From Massospora cicadina (taxonomy: Eukaryota > Entomophthoromycota > Entomophthoromycetes > Entomophthorales > Entomophthoraceae), in contig JAKSZP010012192.1 of NCBI GenBank assembly GCA_022478985.1, positions 27,844 through 91,843 of the forward strand: a DNA stretch of 64,000 nt. The letters run 5' to 3'. Under the pieces are notes generated by a model that had not been told where the DNA came from, did not search any database, and saw only the letters and a list, made by a program, of their open reading frames with translations. Positions 11,391 through 22,299 of the stretch are shown here, piece after piece. Position numbers and translations under genes: made by a program. The number at the start of each line of letters is the position of its first letter. Position 1 is the first letter of the stretch.

Positions 11391-11399
11391 GTTTGATAA

Positions 11400-12864
11400 T
11401 CTCACAGAGGAGATTAGTCTGCCCCATGTCAGGGAGCAGTTGGGCAAGCAAGGTAAGAGGAGCAGGTGGAAGGCCTGCGGCCTCCAATGTTTGAAAACGC
11501 CCCAGAGAATCTGGCGGAATAGACAAAAATCTCAAAAAACTGGCGGTCACAATTTCCCCAGAGATACTCGTGTGGCAAGCATGATGCAACCAGTACATCA
11601 ACACGCCACACTCCCAGCCACTCTCATTGGTGGAATTCGGAGTCCGTGTGTATCTGGACATCCAAAAAACGGCCTTATGGGAAAAATTTTGTGAAGATGT
11701 ACACAGAATTTTCCTGACCGCAGTGTACGTTGCACCTCACTCCATGTCGCACAGTTGGCTGGACCTAGGTTTTGAAAGCAAAATAGCAGCAGACGAGGCT
11801 GCAGCGGTGCGCATAGTGGTTGCCACCCTGAAGGGCAATGGGTTGTCAAAACCAAATGCACCAGATGGACAAAATCAAACCAAATTTTCCTCATGTTTGA
11901 CTTTTTGACTACTACGGTAAAATGTGACATTTTGGAGCAACACCTGTAAGATGGTCTCACCGTATATGGCGAAATACAATCTTTTGAAATGCAACACTTC
12001 ACGCTGATGCCACACCTATGCACCGGCAAAGCCATCGCAGTTCTGACCCCAACTGAGGAGATTGCAAAGGACCTAACCTGGATCCCACACTCTACTTTTA
12101 TTGATATTGCAGGGCATACCACCCACCCATTCCGGGTAACCGTGGACAGCGCGCCCCCCATTTGCACCTACTGTGATGCATTTGGCCATAAGGCACATGC
12201 ATGCCCCACCAAGGAGGGCATCACATTCCAAGAGCACCCCTCGGTGGCCATGACCAGCGGAGAGGCGCACTACAAACCAACCGCAAGCACCAAGGAGGCT
12301 TTCCCATGGGGAGCACAAGGCTGCTACCTATTGGTAAAGCCCATCTCCCCACAGGAGTGGAAGAAGGCCAAGCAGGTCCATAGGGCCGCGGCCAAGGAAG
12401 CGGCCAAGGCCACCACTGCCATCCCACACTCACAACGCCAGGAGGACATGGAGACCTTCACGGCGGAAGCAACTCAGGAATCCATCATCCAATCAGATTG
12501 GGAAGCCCATGCTGAGTGGGCCACTCAATCTGAGGAACCGATGGGAGATTTGATCTCACCCTATCAAAGCACCCAAGCTCTGGTCAAAACCAACTTGGGA
12601 CCTATCCCAACTGAAAATTTTTTTGCCCCACTTGACGCTGCACTGAATTCATCTACACCGCAAAAAATTTGTCCAACGTTGGGAAAACAAAAAGCGAAGG
12701 CCAAAGCCAATGCGACTCTTTCTGCAAAAATCAACAAAAACCCTGATAGCATTGCTGCTAACACCCGCACTGCTGTGAAAGCCTGTGGGGACCTTGAAGA
12801 GGCTGGTGGGCCCGGGGGCCCACCCCTCACACCTAAGGTGCGATGGGGTAAACCTTCACTTTAG
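11400..12864 (+). pseudogene. LINE ORF1, nucleic-acid-binding protein with CCHC knuckle
   Basis: The first part is broken: frame 2 carries EFGVRVYLDIQKTALWEKF (about 11631) and continues through SWLDLGFESKIAADEAAAVR to a stop at 11908. After a frameshift it resumes with YGEIQSF (about 11970) and an uninterrupted frame 11989-12864. That frame contains HPFRVTVDSAPPICTYCDAF, whose knuckle Cys59, Cys62, His67, Cys72 (counting from Met at 11989; 12163-12204) is intact C-x2-C-x4-H-x4-C. A Lys/Ala-rich region (about residues 110-150) and a low-complexity acidic/Gly-Pro C-terminus follow. The stop at 12864 lies 2 bp before the ORF2 ATG. ORF1 proteins of this clade bind the LINE RNA. The OLE copies are homologous to it from EFGVRV through the knuckle. 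Confidence 0.75.
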
Positions 12865-12866
12865 GG

Positions 12867-15800
12867 ATGTTGAATATCTCTGGACTTAAGGTCTCCCCAT
12901 CCCAGGCTAGGAAACTGAGTTTTTTACAACACAATTTACCCGTGGATATCCTGGCCATCCAGGAGTCCCACTGTCCAAGAGGTTCCGAGGAAACTTGGAA
13001 AACAATGCTCCTCCCATCCCTATCCTTTTGGTCAAAGCACTGTGGGGTGCTAATTCAGAAAAATAGTTTTTTCAAATTCACATCCTCAGAAACATTCCTA
13101 AATGGCCGAGTGCTTGTCATCACCTTCTTGTAGGCCAACGTTGCACATGCAATCGTCAACATCTATTCCCCAAACAGTGCACACGAGCGTCAGGAATTTT
13201 TCTCATCAGTCAAATCCCTCCCACTACCCTCTGATTCTTTCCTAGTTGGCAACGTGAACTGTTGGCTAACCTCACCAACGGACCGGTGGCCTCCCTCACC
13301 CCACGCCCCACAAGGTCACGTAGAACTATGCGTTTAAAAAGCCACCCTTGGGTTAATGGATGCGCTGCTGCAACATGCCCCACTGCTCAAAAACATGATG
13401 CGTCACCACATCCACAATGGCCAATTAAGGTCCATGACCCGCATTGACCTTATTCTAATGCCGGTGAAATTCCAACCCCACATCTCCCACTTCAAAACAA
13501 CGAAAATGGAATTCTCTGACCACCAACTGGTCTCAATAACCTACCACTTACCCTTCACAGTTGCAAAGGCCCCACATTGGTGCAAAATCTGCCCCCCTGA
13601 GCTCGCGTCGCCAGGATTTTCCACGTGGGTGGAAGAGGCAACTTTGGCAAAATTGTTTGTTGCACCGTTTTGCGTGGACCCCATTTCCACATGGGCAACT
13701 TTCAAAGAGGACACCATCTGCCACTATCGCCATCTCTCCTCCAGATGCTCATGATCCACATTGGCAGTTATCTCGCGCGCTCTGGCGGAATTGGCCCACT
13801 TGGAGTCCAACATTCCAGCCACAGGATAAAGCCCTGAATGGGGCCGGAAGTGGGCGGAGGCAGCCGCCCACCTCAACGCACTCGAAAGGCAACACAAACA
13901 TTGGGTTTGTGTCCAATACAGGGCCACATGCATCACTAAAGGTGACAAGTGCACCGCATACTTCTTTAAAAATTTTTGCACCATGCCAGAGCATGGCCTG
14001 CACACAGTTGCAAAGATCGGATAATTCATCTGCAGATACACTGGCCAAAGTGGCAATCAAAACACAAAAATATTACTCTGAGTTATACTGAGCCGAACCA
14101 ATTCAGCTGGCTGAAATGGCGGAATTTCTTGACTGAGCTCATATCCGCACCATTTTCTGATACCCAAAAATAATGAATTTAATTACTCCAAACAAATTAT
14201 AGACAGCCATTCACAGTGCGCCAAACCGAAAATGCCCAGGCCCAGATGGCATTCCATATGAGTTCTACAAAAAATATTTCAAATATATATCTCTATTGCT
14301 GCTAGCCTCACTTAACCAAAGCCTCTTGGAAATGCGCCTCCTACCAGGAGGACATGAGGCCTTTACTGTCACACTCTTCAAGAAAGGGGACAAGCTTGAC
14401 TTAGCCAACTGGCGCCCCATTTCTCTAACAAACACAGACACCAAAATTGTAACAAAAATCATGGCTAACCGTTTAGGGACTGTAGCATCTGCCACCATCT
14501 CCCCAGAACAATTCAGTTTCATCCTTAGAAGGTCGATTTGGGATAATGTGCACTCCGTGGCTAATGCATGTCAGTCCACAGCCTCTGGGGCACTGGTATT
14601 CTTGGACCAACAAAAAGCCTACGATAGAGTAAACTGGGAATACCTAAGGGCCTGTCTCCATCAATTCTGCCTACCCCCCTGCTTCATTAACTGGGTAATG
14701 CTGCTCATGGAATCTGCGACAATGGCAGTGTGTGGCCCAGGCTTCCTAACGAAAAGTAGTCTGCCCTCAAAGGGGCTTGCGACAAGGGGACCCCCTCAGC
14801 CCACTCTTATACAACTTAAGCCTTGACCCACTACTGCGAAATGTAAATGGAAACTCACTGGGGTCCATGTGCCAGGCCAAACCCCAGTCAAGATGATGGC
14901 ATTTGCAGATGATTGTGTGGTGGGGGTGTCTAATAACAAAGATGCACGCGCGCTTGAAGCCCTCATCCAGGAATATTCCGGGTAAGCAACGTGGCACTGA
15001 ACGCCTCCAAAACCGAAATCATCCTCCTTGGTCAGTTTCAGAACTGCTGGGCTCCAGCAAAAAGTCCCAACCAGCCCATCTGCTCGCCCACGTCCACGCC
15101 TTACTAACTCAACACACACCGCTCCACTGGTGCTCCCCTTCATGCCACGTCCTACCATAGGACTGGTGCGCCATCTGGGCGTGTGGATGGAGGCAGGCGG
15201 ATATGCGTCAGCAGTAATGGAGTGCCATATACTGGACAACGTGACGAAGCGAATTGCCTCTCTCAGAGCCCACCCTACTACCCCCACTGGCAGGGTTGTT
15301 CTTGCCAACTCTATGCTCCTATCTAAAGTCTGGTTCGGAGCCCACGCCATCCCCTTCTCCCCAAGCTTCTTCAAATCCCTGTATGCTTTGCTGCAAGGAT
15401 GGCTTTGGTCAGGCCACCCTCCACCAGTACGGCTAGAGGTCATGTTTGGCCCTCATCATCAAGGTGGCATGGGCCTGCTTGACTTCAAAGCCCATGCTGC
15501 CAAGATCCTGGGCACCTGGATTGCAGCCGTCACTGCTCCTACACTCCCATCCCAACACTGGTCCCGCGTGGCCCACTCCAACTTCTCCCGAGCCTTGGGC
15601 CTCAACAATCCATCAAACCCCCACTCCCTGATGAAATACCTCGCATCACACACATCGGCAACAGGTCCTCACAGGACTAAAACCCACTACAAACGAATCC
15701 TACTCTCCATGCGAAGTGCAGAGTGGAGAATTTGTATTAGCGGACATACAACCTGAAGAGGCCACCCCCCCTCAGTTCACACAAGAGTTACAGGGGCTAC

Positions 15801-16605
15801 CCATCCATGATGGCATGATCCCCATTCGACCCCATGTCCTATCCAGGGTGGACTACCTGGACATGATGGACATCCCTTATTCCACTGAGACCCAAAAGAC
15901 TATCTGGAAATACGCACACCATCCTCTGTTGCAGCCTCAAGTCCGCTCCCATGTGTGGCGCTGCCTGAGGCGGGTGTATCGTACAGCTGAGCGCTCTAAT
16001 GCTTTACACTCATCCTGTGTCGTGTGTGGCCAGTATGGAACGCTGTTCCACCGCCTGGAGAAGTGCACCACCTCTAAAGTGATATGGCGCGAAGTTCAAC
16101 GTCTGCTGGGCCAGGATCAAACGCATCCCTTCAGTCTGTCAAGAGATATGTTTGCTTCATCAATGGCCTACCCCCTTCCACCCTCCCTCCATGCTCTGGT
16201 GGTTGTAATCGCCATGTGGACTATCCACACGATTGTCTTGGATGCCATCGCTGGATCCATCCCCACCCTCCCAGAAGCTGTCCACAGATTCCGGTCTCAT
16301 TTGGTGGACCACTTTCAAGCGTGGATGTTTGGATACCTCCCACCGCGTCGCCGGCAGCTGGTCTCCTCCTGGTTCCCAGTCTGGTTCATCAAATCAGACC
16401 CCTTCCTCCACACGTGCTCAATAGTGGCTACGGGTTCCATACGTTCCCTCCCCCTCCCCATAAGTGGCGTTCTCGCTGGCAACAAAAGATAGCATCGCTT
16501 CTCTGGGGTGCCTCCCCTGGTACTAAGTTTGTCTTTCCTGAGTCATATTCGGAAGTGTCCGTCCCATGGTCGGCCTTCCCTGCAATAAATTTAAAAATGA
16601 AATGA
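12867..16605 (+). pseudogene. LINE ORF2, AP endonuclease and reverse transcriptase
   Basis: It starts with ATG at 12867, right after ORF1. Endonuclease: LPVDILAIQESHCP (about 12940, the QE-x-H box), VGNVNCWL (about 13245, equivalent to GDFN), RIDLILMPV (about 13440) and FSDHQLVSI (about 13515, the SDH box). RT: GPDGIPYEFYKKYF (about 14235), LANWRPISLTNTDTKIVTKI (about 14400), ISPEQFSF, VFLDQQKAYDRVNWEY (about 14600, first catalytic Asp), and FADD at 14902-14913 (intact catalytic pair). The C-terminal C-x2-C-x7-H-x4-C motif is CVVCGQYGTLFHRLEKC at 16016-16066. Interruptions include a stop after 13131, frameshifts around 13250-13360 and 13560-14200, a loss of frame after 14826 within the QGxPLSP region, and a shift near 16480. 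Family function is target-primed reverse transcription; this copy is inactive. Confidence 0.85.
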
Positions 16606-16612
16606 GCTATAT
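16556..16612 (+). repeat. LINE 3' tail, shared with OLE-D
   Basis: Begins TGTCCGTCCCATGGTCGG (16556) and ends in an A/T-rich run. 22 of 27 positions match OLE-D at 33665-33691, which also lies just before that element's end. A shared 3' tail is how non-autonomous elements are recognised by a LINE RT. Confidence 0.7.
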
Positions 16613-16619
16613 GGATCCA

Positions 16620-17508
16620 CTTGAACCAATAAAAAATTCAAGCAAAAAACACCAACCAAGTTGGAAGTGGAAAATGCTATACATCCATGGCAGTTGGTGA
16701 AGGGGGATTGGGAGGCTCTTTTTCCTAATCTGTTGTGGACATGTAGTAGCATAAAGCTGATAGCTCTGGTGTGGGAGCATCATGGAAATGGGGGTCAAGA
16801 TAATAAAGGGGTGCTTGCAACTCAATGTGTGTGACGAGGAGGGTGAAAATATAGGCAGTAAGTGCTTTTTCCGCCTCAAGGCGTACTTTAGGTAGGGTGG
16901 CGATGGTTGCAAGGTTGTTGTGGGTAATGCGGGTCTTTGGGCAAGGCTATGTGATTGCCGCACCTTTTTAAACTGCTGAATTTTTCACCTGAAAGTATTG
17001 AGTTGTTCATTTTTATATTTTGGAAGCATGGCACTAAGTAGGATAGGAGGTGGTAAGCCTGTATCCAGTACTGCAACTGATTTTGCAATGGCTTTAAAGG
17101 TTGGGTGAAATTTGCAGGAGGCAACTGCCTCTTCAGCTAGTTGGTGGTCACTTTTGAATGGGGTGGCATCAGGGCGAGGTGTATAATGGCGCTTTGGGAA
17201 TTGGGCCGCATTTACAGTATTGAGGTACATTTTGAATGTAGGGAGCCCAGCCCATTCATACTCAGTGATAAGCTCACCTGATATATCAGCCTCAACTAAA
17301 TAATCTCATGGATTTTGGTTACATTGACTGGGTTATTTGCATATGGGTTATCTGTGGCGTGTGGCTGGGAGGATGGTTTAAAACTTACTTTAGTCCCTTC
17401 TGACTCCTGATAGGTGAATTCAGTTGAAGAAGTTCGTTAAGGTGATTTTTTGTTGGTTGATTTAGTGGTTGCTGTGGTTACCACTTTGGGGGAAGAGGGG
17501 AAGGATAG
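16620..17508 (-). pseudogene. OLE-B: C-terminal half of an interrupted ORF1-only element
   Basis: A minus-strand continuation of OLE-C after the Gypsy1 insertion. It starts in the proline-rich linker (about 17508-17300), then reads NAAQFPKRHYTPRPDATPF (about 17200) and AIAKSVAVLDTGLPPP (about 17095), matching OLE-D (AAAKSVAVLAGGIPPP). The C-terminal helical region has RLEAEKALTAYIFTLLVTHI and the DPHFHDAPTPELSALC block (about 16890-16750), close to OLE-A. The 3' untranslated region resembles those of A and D but lacks the TGTCCGTCCC tail, being cut where the LINE ends. Several frameshifts are present. Confidence 0.7.
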
Positions 17509-18081
17509 TGTTGCAATTCCGATATGACATGATGATAATCATGTGACAGCTAGGGCAGAATCCACCAAAAATGGTATCAGTTATGATTATTTGAGTGCTT
17601 CGAGATGAGGCGATATTGGGACATAACAGGTTTTTATTGGATATATTGGGTTTTATTGGATCACCTTTATATAAGGCAATAAGGTGATAAGGTGAAGTCG
17701 ACATTTGAAGAATACAAAGTAAATCGCCTACAATTATGGCGACAGAGGATTAGAGAATAACAAGCCAAATTTGAGGAGAATCGGTGGAATAAAATAGCCC
17801 AAGCCATGAGAGCAGTATCGCCTGAAGTCGCTGTATATAAGTGAAATGGGCGATTGAAGGAGGTAGATTTTTTAGTAGCGTAGAAGTAATGGGACAGCAA
17901 AAGGTAGCTTTATATATAAAAAATAAATTAAGAATTGATTAGGCAATTGCTCCTATTTTAAGTATATTTTCAAGTGTGTCTGAAGGACTGACAATCCCCA
18001 CATTGTCTGTCTATTGCTCAGTGGGTTCAACCTGTGCGAATAACATGACAAATCCTAATGATACCATCCAAAATTATAACA
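17509..18081 (+). repeat. Gypsy1-1 5' LTR
   Basis: 573 bp, TGTTGCAATTCC...TTATAACA, closely matched by 23525-24092. It carries TATATAAG-like boxes (for example near 17667 and 17833). Compared with Gypsy1-2 (497 bp) it is longer in the middle, with GGATATATTGGGTTTTATT-type duplicated sequence near 17636-17662. Confidence 0.9.
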
Positions 18082-18082
18082 G

Positions 18083-18100
18083 TGGTGCTCACTACAGGGG
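18083..18100 (+). promoter_or_regulatory. Gypsy1-1 primer-binding site
   Basis: TGGTGCTCACTACAGGGG, one base after the LTR. It pairs with a tRNA 3' end CCCCTGTAGTGAGCACCA, which would give an AGTGAGC acceptor strand and a CCTGT T-stem strand. I cannot assign the amino acid. Confidence 0.8.
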
Positions 18101-18136
18101 GCCCATTGATCAACTACCTAACACCCAGAACTCCAA

Positions 18137-19720
18137 TTGCCAGCCATGCTGTACAAAAGCTGTGTTGTTGGGGAATCTTCACAGAAAACCACATCAGCTG
18201 GATATGAGGAACTTAAAGTTACCTTAGACGTGGTGCTCAAAAACCAAGATGAACTTCTTCTAGAACGAGATGCTGTCATGCACCAACTTTATAGTACGTT
18301 TAGCCAAATGCAAATCTTGGGACTACAAAACAAAGAACTCGCTGAATGAATGAATGATACTACCAAATGGCTGCAGTGCGCAGAACAGAGATTGTCCAAT
18401 CCCTCACTGTCTTCTCACTGGGACAAAGATGACCATCAAGAGAGGGCATCATATGAGGAAGAACATGACGCTGGTCAGAGCTGCTACACCCAGGATGGTA
18501 GTATTGGGTAATTATATGAGTCAGAGTTGACACTTCCCTCAAGTAATGGCTGTACTGCTACAACAGAAGGTCACAATAACCAGAATTTGTGGATATCCCA
18601 ACTTCTGCTAATACAGCTCCTCATCTAGAAACTGCTTTTGGATCTCAATCCATTCCTCAGTATGGCCCAAAACCCCATGAACAAGATGAGGAGGTTAATA
18701 TCGAAAAATTAACTCTGTTTGACCTCAATGGAAACATTCATGGGTACTTCAAATGGTTTGAGTTTGCAGCTGAAGGTGCCTCTGATAGATGGAAGGCTAA
18801 GTTGTTAATATCTGCTCTGGATGTCAGAAGTGCAAATCAGTTCACCTGTTACCTCCCAAGTAGCTCTGTCACCTATAAGGATGTAAAGGATACCATACTC
18901 CACCTGTTTGTGGGTACTTCAAAGATGTCGCAGTGAAAAGCAAAATTTTTAATGATCAGATTCCGTCAAAAGAAGACTCTCCTAGAATTCACTGATTGAT
19001 TCAATACAGAAGCCCATGTGCTGATTGGACCTGGGTACTTAGCAGAAGCTGACGTGTATTGCCATGACCTCTAAGGTGAGGCCATATTGTGAACTTCATA
19101 ATGTTATTCTTGCCGCTTCTGGATGATGATGTACCTCAGCTCAAGATTTTACAGTCTCTGCGTTATGTATCCCCTAACTTTCCGCTGCAAAATAAGGAAT
19201 GGAAGACTACCGCTGCTACTGCACTCTCTTATTCAGGAGAATACTCATGTCTTCCTCCAGCTCTGGTTAGTAATCCTTGGCCTTTCTATAACTCTGCACC
19301 TCATCCTCAGCCAAATTATACTCAACAGTTTGATCAGTGACAATGGGCTGGCCTTAAAAACCGTCAGCGACCCAGTTATTGACCAGGACCTAGCTATGCC
19401 AACTGTCAACAATCAGCTTACTAACCTGGGGCTGGTTATGCTGACCAACCCCAAACTTTCCGGTCTGGACCCTCTTATGATAATCAAGGATGTAGCTCTT
19501 ATGGGGTTAACTGCTACGAATGCGGTCGCCCTGGTCATTTGGCGAAATTCTGCCATAACTGCCATGTGAACTACATGCACCAAGATCAATACTATCAGGG
19601 GAAAAGATGGAGCGGAGTAGATATGAGACCCTCTACTTCTGCGATACCCACTCAAAACATCCCTTAATAAATAGTAGTATACCCTGTGAAAGTCCCTCAG
19701 TACGATGATAGACCTTTATA
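18137..19720 (+). pseudogene. Gypsy1-1 gag with intact CCHC knuckle
   Basis: Pieces in order: a predicted coiled segment YEELKVTLDVVLKNQDELLL (18207-18349); the capsid region GNIHGYFKWFEFAAEGASDR and VTYKDVKDTILHLF (18730-18936); a linker of Pro/Gln/Tyr-rich sequence (19200-19480); and the knuckle CYECGRPGHLAKFC at 19512-19553 with all four ligands present. Frames change at least four times, and stops lie at 18346 and 18934. Gag would assemble particles and bind the element RNA. Gypsy1-2 lacks about 450 bp of this gene. Confidence 0.75.
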
Positions 19721-19959
19721 TCAGCAGCCAGTTGGAGGAGAAAACGTAGTAACCAAAGCTCAAGCCAAAGCGGCGGTGGAAGAAGAGTCCCCTGAACAAC
19801 TGAAGTCGTATGCCTGTCAAATGCTTGATCAAGATTTCTTAGACTGACTTGATTCTGTCACAGATGCACCAACTCTGAAAGGAGTAAACATCGCCCTTCC
19901 AGTAGAAGCCATTGTCAAAGAATACTCCCAATTCGGTGAGGGGATAATGAGTTTTCTTG

Positions 19960-20420
19960 GAAAAAGAGAGCCCATAGATGTTCAAATATTAAAAAAGTCA
20001 ATGTTCTTCTTATTCTGAGTGTACATACTGTGATATTTTTGTAGTGAAAAATAGAGTTCGTGCTATAGTAGACAATGGTGCTCCAGTCAACACAGTTTCC
20101 ACTAAATTGATGGCAAAGTTGACGTTGAAACCTGATGTGGACCATCGAATGGTTTATGGAACTGCTGGAGTGGTAAGCACTGCCTCTGAGGGGCTTACAG
20201 TGCGCTACCTCTGCACTTTGGGTCCATTGTCGTCGTAGCCCCAGAAATTGTGCTGCTGAATGAAAACTAGGACCTTTTAATCGGGACTGCTTTCCTGCAC
20301 CATTTCAGGGCTGTTGTTAATATGACTAAGGAGACCTCGCCATTCTGGGTCAGTGGATCCCAATTTACTTTACCACTAGTGGAGTACTAAAGGATCCGGA
20401 GCATATGAGCTATATCAACC
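19960..20420 (+). pseudogene. Gypsy1-1 aspartic protease remnant
   Basis: VRAIVDNGAPVNTVSTKLMA has the retroviral-type protease active-site loop, with D-N-G at 20071-20079 where D-[ST]-G is expected. Gypsy2-II keeps DSG in the same context, so this is a lost catalytic neighbour residue. Downstream YDLLIGTAFL (about 20272-20300, after a frameshift) fits the C-terminal strand region of the fold. Confidence 0.7.
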
Positions 20421-20699
20421 TTGCCTAAAGTGATAGGGTGATGCCAATTCGCTATCACCAAATAAAGCGCAAGACTCAGGCCCTTCCCCAGCATATATAA
20501 GAATATCAAGGGATACCTCTTCGAGCTGCAGGGCCCATATCTATCCCTTCTGGCCATCAAGTCCTAGTGAACTCTGAGCTAGAGGTGGAAGTGCCTAGTG
20601 GGTTATATGGGGAAGTCATTGGGCTCTATCATCAAACACAGTTTGAGCCACATGTAGCTCCAGGGATTATACTTCTGGAACTTGAGGAGATTAAGGTTT

Positions 20700-21780
20700 T
20701 GCTAGCAAACCTCCAAAGCGAATCAATGCAAATTTTCTGATACCAAATTGTAGCATATTTACATCTAATTCCAATAAATGAGGTCCATCAGGTTCATGAT
20801 CTTGGGCTGTTGGATGAATTTGGTCTACTGGCTAAGACACCTGCCAATGTACTAATGGTGGTACTGCGGAGTAATTTAACTGGATTATCAGAAGAACAAA
20901 AAGACCAAGCAATAGCTTCACTTCAGAATTATAAGGGGATTTTTGCTGTTGACAATCAAGATTTAGGGTGTGCTCAGGGGTGGTCCATCGAGTAGACACA
21001 GGAGATCATCCTCCTATAAGGTCTCAGCTGATCTGATGCTTGTGGGCAGCGGAAGATGTAATTACTGATGAAATTGACAAGTTGCAGAGCAAGGGATGCT
21101 GGAACCATCCAAAAGCCCATGGGCTTCACCTGTGGTCTTATTGTAAAAAAGAAGGATGGCACCAACCACATAGTAATAGTAAACCAGAAGCTCAACAGTA
21201 TTACAAAAAAGGATTTGTATTCCTTGCCAAGAATTAATGATGCTCTGGACCAATTAGGGGTAGCCCGTTATTTATTCTGTGATGGACTTGATATCAGGTT
21301 ACTGGAAAATTGAGTTACCTGTGATGGAACAGGAAAAATGCACTGTATTCAACTTTAAAAGCCTTTTTCAAATGAGGCGGATGCCTCAAGGGCTGTGCAA
21401 TGCCCCATCTACATTTCAGCGAGTCATGAAAACTATTCTTGGTGATCTGAAACTGTCATGCGTCTTAGTATACCTCAACGATATTAATGTTTTCTCTCGA
21501 ACCTTTTCAGAGCATTTCAACCACCTTGAAGCAGTATTCCACCAGCTGACTGAGGCGAACATTAAAGTTAAACCTCGAAAATGTAACTTATTTAAAGATC
21601 ATCTGGAAAACCTGGGGTTTGTGGTAGACTTTAAAGGGATGAAATTACAGCCAGCTAAGGTGGAGGCCATCATCCAAATGACTACTCCCAATAGTAAGCA
21701 CAATATACAGGTATTTTTGGGAATGGTAAGTTACTACCGGTGCTTTATCCCTAATTTTAGCTGTATTGGGGGCTGCTATT
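20700..21780 (+). pseudogene. Gypsy1-1 reverse transcriptase and linker
   Basis: The linker LTGLSEEQKDQAIASLQNYK (about 20880) precedes RT motifs: LIVKKKDGTNHIVIVNQKLN (21140-21200), SLPRINDALDQLG, DLISGYWKIELP (about 21285), MPQGLCNAPSTFQRVM (about 21390) and LVYLNDINVFSRTF. The catalytic box is YLND (21471-21482), so the first Asp of YxDD is Asn. Thumb: LENLGFVVDFKGMKLQPAK; connection: FLGMVSYYRCFIPNF. Stops and frameshifts occur at 20993 and around 21240-21315. Inactive. Confidence 0.85.
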
Positions 21781-22290
21781 CGAGTTGTTTAAAAAGGACG
21801 CTGTGTTCAAATGGACGGAATGTCATCGATCCGCTTTTGATACACTCTGTATGGCACTGATCAGCACACTGGTGTTACGATATCTGAACTTTGATTGGGA
21901 GTTTATTGTTCAAATGGATGAGTCCCTCTCCGGCGTTTGGGCCGTACTTTCTCAGAAATATGATGAGGGAGAGGAACATCCTGTAGCGTACTGTAGTTGA
22001 AGTCTGAACTGTCATGAGCGTTATTATACTGTAACTGAGCGGGAGTGCTTAGCAGTGATCTATGCATATAAGCAATTCTGAGTCTATCTTCATGGGGTAA
22101 AGTTTAAAGGCATAACAGATCATGCATCATTGCGCTGGTTGCAGAACCTCAAAGAACCTGAAGGACAGTTGGCTTGATGGGCTCTTAAGTTGCAGGCTTA
22201 TGATTTCGAGATTCTCCATTGGCTGGAAGTAAAGCATCAGAACGCTGACTGTTTATCTCAATTACCAACTATTGTGGTGACAGCGGACCT
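21781..22290 (+). pseudogene. Gypsy1-1 RNase H remnant
   Basis: Begins with KDAVFKWTECHRSAFDTL, continues EFIVQMDESLSGVWAVLSQK (the DAS-type first Asp is present as MDES), then EEHPVAYCS, TVTERECLAVIYAYKQF and ITDHASLRWLQNLKEPEG, and ends KHQNADCLSQLPT. In-frame stops lie near 21998, 22080 and 22174. The order and motifs are those of Ty3/Gypsy RNase H, which removes the RNA strand after minus-strand synthesis. Confidence 0.8.
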
Positions 22291-22299
22291 CAGCGACAT

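Larger units (their letters stand above)
11395..16612 (+). mobile_element. Autonomous L1/Tad-like LINE, full-length but broken
   Basis: A non-LTR retrotransposon with ORF1 (CCHC knuckle) and ORF2 (AP endonuclease, reverse transcriptase, C-terminal Cys/His motif), ending in a short A/T-rich 3' tail. It is visibly more GC-rich than the surrounding Gypsy debris and retains long open stretches, so it is probably one of the younger or less mutated units here. Stops and frameshifts in both ORFs show it is dead. It sits directly between the right LTR of Gypsy3-1 and the 3' end of OLE-B, which lies tail-to-tail with it. I see no clear target duplication. Confidence 0.85.

Noticed and set aside
11598..12167. 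A 189-codon minus-strand open frame
   Set aside because: It lies antisense to LINE ORF1, whose plus-strand frame carries a real CCHC knuckle and aligns with OLE proteins. The minus frame has no motif.
14796..15443. A 215-codon minus-strand open frame, the second longest on that strand side
   Set aside because: It is antisense to LINE ORF2 just downstream of the FADD box. The high GC content makes chance open frames likely, and no motif is present.
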